Shown piece after piece: positions 5,885 through 8,403 of a stretch of 8,403 nucleotides of DNA. The notes beneath the pieces were generated by a model, which searched no databases, was not told the origin of the DNA, and saw nothing but the letters and a program-made list of their open reading frames with translations. A program made the translations under genes and the position numbers. The stretch lies in the NCBI RefSeq assembly GCF_020742345.1, contig NZ_DYXC01000120.1, forward strand, positions 1 to 8,403, given 5' to 3'. Origin of the DNA: Enteractinococcus helveticum (GTDB taxonomy: Bacteria > Actinomycetota > Actinomycetes > Actinomycetales > Micrococcaceae). Every line of letters begins with the position of its first letter. Position 1 is the stretch's first letter.

Positions 5885-7057
5885 TTATCTCGACAATTCC
5901 GAAGCTTGTTGATCACGCGAAAGGGCCCTGTCACGATCTGGGTCCACGGCACCCTCACGAGCGGGATCGCCGGTCATACTGGCGGCCCGGTTTGACGGGG
6001 TTGCGTCGTCACGCCAGCGCAGCAATGCACCAATGCCTTCTGGAATAGCGTCATAGCGATCTTGCAGTGCACTGACGCCAGCATCAGTCAGGATCGCCTG
6101 CCGGAGCAGGTGTTCAATATTGTCTGGTTCACGGCCCGGTGTGAACACCAGCTCCTCAACCTGACCGCGTTCTAGAGCGCGTGCGACTTCTTCGGCACCG
6201 GCGATGGACGCGGCATCGCGCGCCTGGTGTTCACGAAAGTGCTCGGCTAGGTTCTGTTGGTTGCGGTCAATAAATGCTTGGGTGACCCTGGCCAGTTCTT
6301 CACGGAACGATGCCCGTTCAAGGCTGACTCCGCGGGTGCCACCGGCTGCGGTGTGCAGACGTGTCAACGCTTCTTGGCCAAGTTCGGCTTTGAGTAGTGC
6401 CAGGGCGCGAATGTCACCGGTGAGGATGACCATATCGGGTTTATGTTCCATGACCAGCTTGTTGACCTTTTCGGCCACGGCTTCTGCATTGCGCTCCCAG
6501 GAGTCTTCGACTCGGGCTTCATAATTATTGGATCGCCAGCCGTGCTGGGAACCGCCACCGAGTCGGGCTTTGTGCAATTCGTCGTGACCACCGTCGATTG
6601 ATTCGGCTTCTGCAACACTATTTGGTGCCTGGTCGATCGCAGGATTTTCTGGTGCCCGGAGCAATAGATCGGCACCTGCCCGGTCAACTTCGATCAGCAG
6701 TTGCGTCACCGCATACGGGGTTAATTGCAGTAACGGCAGCAGGACGGCGTGGTCGCCCCAGCGGGCCACATCTTGGTATGGCGGAACCGGGAGCACCCGG
6801 TCGACGAGGATCTGCGAGCTGGACGCCAAAATGGCCCGGCCATGCCGACCGCCAATAGCTGAGGGGAGTTGCACCGTACGGTGGATATCGTCTAACAAAG
6901 CCGTCGGTGCGCCTTCGGATACCATTTGGGTGCGTAGCTGTTCCCACCGGATGGACAGCTCAGCTGCGGCATTGGGATCGGTTCGGGTGGTGTCGAGGTA
7001 TACCGACAGGATGGGGCCGTCTTGCTCGAGCGCGGATTTTAGCCAGGGTAGTTTCAT
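5885..7057 (-). CDS. baeRF/Vms1-like (bacterial eRF1/Pelota-related) protein, likely baeRF family 2
   Basis: This 390-residue soluble protein has no signal peptide or membrane segment. It opens with LPWLKSALEQDGPILSVYLDTTR, the usual start of bacterial eRF1-related (baeRF) proteins. The central part carries LHKARLGGGSQHGWRSNNYEARVEDSWERNA (161-191), with G167-G-G-S-Q171 placed like the GGQ/GxxQ loop of the eRF1-Vms1 superfamily. A Rossmann-like strand follows, KPDMVILTGDIRAL (206-219), and later VEELVFTPGREPDNIEHLLRQAI (300-322), with the Asp/Glu-rich C-terminal domain typical of the group. Mycobacterial Rv2629 is, as I recall, a member, and the ribosome hibernation factor Balon belongs to the wider family. 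A role on ribosomes or tRNA in stressed cells is therefore inference. I chose the second of two tandem ATGs because GGAGG then sits 5 nt upstream. Upstream in-frame ATG 7165 lacks such a site. About 30 C-terminal residues are charged and low-complexity. It is head-to-head with helR. Confidence 0.82.
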   Translation of the reverse strand: MKLPWLKSALEQDGPILSVYLDTTRTDPNAAAELSIRWEQLRTQMVSEGAPTALLDDIHRTVQLPSAIGGRHGRAILASSSQILVDRVLPVPPYQDVARWGDHAVLLPLLQLTPYAVTQLLIEVDRAGADLLLRAPENPAIDQAPNSVAEAESIDGGHDELHKARLGGGSQHGWRSNNYEARVEDSWERNAEAVAEKVNKLVMEHKPDMVILTGDIRALALLKAELGQEALTRLHTAAGGTRGVSLERASFREELARVTQAFIDRNQQNLAEHFREHQARDAASIAGAEEVARALERGQVEELVFTPGREPDNIEHLLRQAILTDAGVSALQDRYDAIPEGIGALLRWRDDATPSNRAASMTGDPAREGAVDPDRDRALSRDQQASELSR

Positions 7058-7061
7058 CATG

Positions 7062-7067
7062 CCCTCC
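7062..7067 (-). promoter_or_regulatory. ribosome binding site that sets the baeRF-like start
   Basis: GGAGGG on the - strand is followed by C, ATG (7060) and ATG (7057). The first ATG is only 1 nt from the site, too close. The second is 5 nt from GGAGG, which is normal. This favours the start at 7057 over both 7060 and the far-upstream 7165. Confidence 0.6.
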
Positions 7068-7193
7068 AGGTTGCTCGTAGTGCGGCGACCGAGCACCCAG
7101 CACAGCTGCTCTGCCGCCGCGTGGTAGGTACTACTGTTCCATGAGCCGACGCTGTCGACAAGCATTCGAGGACACTATTTGACGGCGCCAACA

Positions 7194-7206
7194 TTGCCGA
7201 CGGCAA
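7194..7206. repeat. 13-bp palindrome in the helR/baeRF divergent region
   Basis: TTGCCG-A-CGGCAA is a perfect inverted repeat with one central base, about 140 nt upstream of the baeRF-like start. Its size and symmetry suit a regulator site on the leftward leader or promoter. On the leftward strand, TTGCCG within it resembles a -35 box, but the only TAnnnT box nearby (TAGTGT, 7177-7172) is 23 nt away, so no promoter can be claimed. I see no other coding content in 7061-7349. Confidence 0.3.
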
Positions 7207-7282
7207 ATTGATGCACGACATCCAGACAGGATGCAAAAAGCGGTGAGCATACCGCAACCTTAAGACCAGACTACTGCCAGGT

Positions 7283-7305
7283 GGGGGTCTTGCCGCAAGG
7301 CCCCC
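7283..7305 (+). promoter_or_regulatory. rifamycin-associated element (RAE)
   Basis: Two 11-nt arms, GGGGGTCTTGC (7283-7293) and GCAAGGCCCCC (7295-7305), flank one central C. Ten of the eleven positions pair and the other is T opposite G. A CTTGC/GCAAG core inside G- and C-runs is the known RAE, the conserved inverted repeat found upstream of actinobacterial rifamycin resistance genes (rph, arr, rox, helR) and needed for their induction by rifamycins. It ends 44 nt before the helR GTG, the expected arrangement. Recognition is by pattern from memory, not by a search. Confidence 0.88.
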
Positions 7306-7320
7306 TGATGGTGTCAGAAT
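7290..7320 (+). promoter_or_regulatory. possible helR promoter overlapping the RAE
   Basis: TTGCCG (7290-7295), inside the RAE core, resembles a -35 box, and CAGAAT (7315-7320) resembles a -10 box. The spacer is 19 nt, longer than ideal, which would suit a promoter that is weak until the RAE is engaged. Transcription would then start near 7327, giving a short leader that contains the ribosome site. Confidence 0.35.
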
Positions 7321-7334
7321 TTCAGGGTACATCG

Positions 7335-7340
7335 AAAGGA
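7335..7340 (+). promoter_or_regulatory. ribosome binding site of helR
   Basis: AAAGGA lies 9 nt before the GTG at 7350 and selects that codon as the start. No other in-frame start in the neighbourhood has a comparable site. Confidence 0.6.
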
Positions 7341-7349
7341 TCTTTTGCC

Positions 7350-8403
7350 GTGACCACCAATCGCCACAACCACCTGACCGCAGTCTTCGACTTACCCGAA
7401 CACTTAGCTGCCAAAGCCGAACCGGCCCTCATTGCAGCAGACCAACGCCATTTGACCGCGGTCAAATACGCCGTGGAGCGCCAAACCGCACAGGCGACTG
7501 AACAACTCGGCGTCCTGAAAAAACAACCCCGAGGTGTCGGGGAATACGCTCTGGAACGCGACGCGCATATTCACCGGCTAACCTCCAGGCTTCGTCTTCT
7601 GAAACGATTCGGCATGGATCTAACCTTGGGCCGCATGGACTACACCGATGATGAGTGCACGCCTAACGAGCCCGTCTACATTGGTCGGATGGGTTTGTCT
7701 GACGACGACGGAACTCGGCTGCTTGTTGACTGGCGGTCTCCGGCTGCTGAACCGTTCTTCGCCGCGACTCACGCTGACTCGATGGGTCTGGCAAGTCGCC
7801 GCCGGTATCGCTGGGACCGGGGCCGTATCACCGACTACTGGGATGAAGTCTTCACAACCGACAGCCTGGCCGATCATGGCGCACTCGATGACCAGTCGGC
7901 GTTTATCGCCAGCCTCGGCGCCCACCGATCGTCCCGAATGCAAGATGTGCTCGGCACCATCCAAGCCGATCAACACGCCATCATCCGGGCAGATTCCCGC
8001 GGCACGCTAGTGGTTGACGGCGGTCCTGGCACCGGCAAGACCGTGGTTGCCCTGCACCGCACCGCACACCTGTTGTACTCCGATCCACGATTACAAGATC
8101 GTCGCAGCGGGGTCTTATTCGTCGGACCACACGAACCTTTTCTTGCCTATGTTTCGGATGTGCTGCCAAGTTTGGGCGAGAACGGCGTCCAGACCACAAC
8201 GGTGAGCGGACTCCTGCCGGAAGGCGCAACAGCCTCTCCAGAACACCAGACCGAGATCGCAGAAATCAAGTCCCGACTTAACGTCGTCAGTGTCATGGAA
8301 ACAGCGGTGGGATTATATGAACAACCACCCGTGGCCGATGTATTAATCGAAACGCCCTGGGCAGACCTTCGACTCAGTACCGAAGACTGGGCCGAGGCGT
8401 TCC
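7350..8403 (+). CDS. helR: HelR, RNA polymerase recycling / rifamycin-protection ATPase (5' part, runs off the window)
   Basis: The first 351 residues of a protein normally around 700 long are present, and the reading frame is open to the window edge. HelR is a HelD-type SF1 ATPase that binds RNA polymerase, pulls stalled complexes apart and displaces rifamycins, giving tolerance or resistance. An N-terminal coiled coil (about 15-88, charged, ending HIHRLTSRLRLLKRFG) would reach into the polymerase secondary channel. The HelD/HelR signature follows: EPVYIGRMGL (107-116), LLVDWRSPAAEPFF (124-137), RRRYRW (150-155), ITDYWDEVFT (160-169) and ALDDQSAFIASLG (178-190). Then come Q205 in TIQADQ, the Walker A motif GGPGTGKT (224-231, K230), and GVLFVGPHEPFLAYVSDVLPSLGE (254-277). 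Helicase motifs from Walker B onward lie outside the window. The start is GTG with AAAGGA 9 nt upstream. An RAE ends 44 nt before the start, so rifamycin induction is expected. The adjacent divergent gene is a baeRF-like factor. Confidence 0.95.
   Translation, partial: MTTNRHNHLTAVFDLPEHLAAKAEPALIAADQRHLTAVKYAVERQTAQATEQLGVLKKQPRGVGEYALERDAHIHRLTSRLRLLKRFGMDLTLGRMDYTDDECTPNEPVYIGRMGLSDDDGTRLLVDWRSPAAEPFFAATHADSMGLASRRRYRWDRGRITDYWDEVFTTDSLADHGALDDQSAFIASLGAHRSSRMQDVLGTIQADQHAIIRADSRGTLVVDGGPGTGKTVVALHRTAHLLYSDPRLQDRRSGVLFVGPHEPFLAYVSDVLPSLGENGVQTTTVSGLLPEGATASPEHQTEIAEIKSRLNVVSVMETAVGLYEQPPVADVLIETPWADLRLSTEDWAEAF

Noticed and set aside
7061..7165. Extension of the baeRF-like gene to the ATG at 7165
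   Set aside because: There is no ribosome site before 7165, and the added residues do not resemble the family start. GGAGG sits at the right distance from the ATG at 7057.
7240..7255. GCGGT/ACCGC short hairpin
   Set aside because: Only 5-bp arms with a 6-nt loop, expected by chance at this composition. It also overlaps the weak leftward -10-like TATGCT, which is noted under the divergent-region finding instead.
7057..7332. 91-residue leftward frame between helR and the baeRF-like gene
   Set aside because: It starts on the helR side and runs through the RAE and both promoter regions. Its sequence is unlike any family I know and no ribosome site was evident.
7648..8010. 120-residue + strand frame inside helR
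   Set aside because: It is out of frame with the strongly conserved HelR motifs, so it is a shadow.

Overview
The window looks like chromosome of a moderately GC-rich actinobacterium. The signs are a MgtA-type mannosyltransferase, a HelR-type RNA polymerase recycling ATPase behind a rifamycin-associated element (RAE), a baeRF/Vms1-like protein, GTG and putatively leaderless starts, and terminators without U-tracts. Base composition is lower than in Streptomyces, so a Micrococcaceae-type host is a reasonable guess, but I cannot assign a genus. No rRNA, tRNA, CRISPR array, insertion sequence or phage gene was recognised.

Layout. Positions 1-265 hold no convincing gene, only a perfect 16-bp palindrome and a 12-bp-stem hairpin. 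From 266 to 4944 everything reads leftward (- strand). In transcription order it is a membrane histidine kinase (3643-4944), a NarL/LuxR-type response regulator (2972-3655) and a membrane-anchored DUF4097 protein (2226-2975), all overlapping and evidently one operon. After a 115-bp gap with its own hairpin and a possible leaderless promoter come a GT4 mannosyltransferase (902-2110) and a DedA-family membrane protein (266-889), 12 nt apart. Rightward from the kinase promoter is a second DedA protein (5138-5773). It converges on a leftward baeRF/Vms1-like gene (5885-7057), and a strong hairpin (5818-5864) lies between their ends. A 290-bp divergent region (about 7060-7350) then leads into the rightward helR gene (7350 to the window edge, truncated).

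How the genes fit together. The left two thirds look like envelope biology: a sensor/regulator pair coupled to a DUF4097 protein, next to a lipid-glycan mannosyltransferase and flanked by two DedA proteins, a family that includes undecaprenyl-phosphate recycling transporters. The right third concerns protection of gene-expression machinery. HelR is known in Streptomyces and mycobacteria to dislodge rifamycins from RNA polymerase, and here it sits 44 nt downstream of a nearly perfect RAE inverted repeat. The divergent gene encodes a relative of the eRF1/Pelota-like bacterial proteins, a lineage that includes the ribosome hibernation factor Balon. The most noteworthy point is this RAE-helR unit placed head-to-head with a putative ribosome-associated stress factor. 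The DedA pair around the two-component operon comes second.
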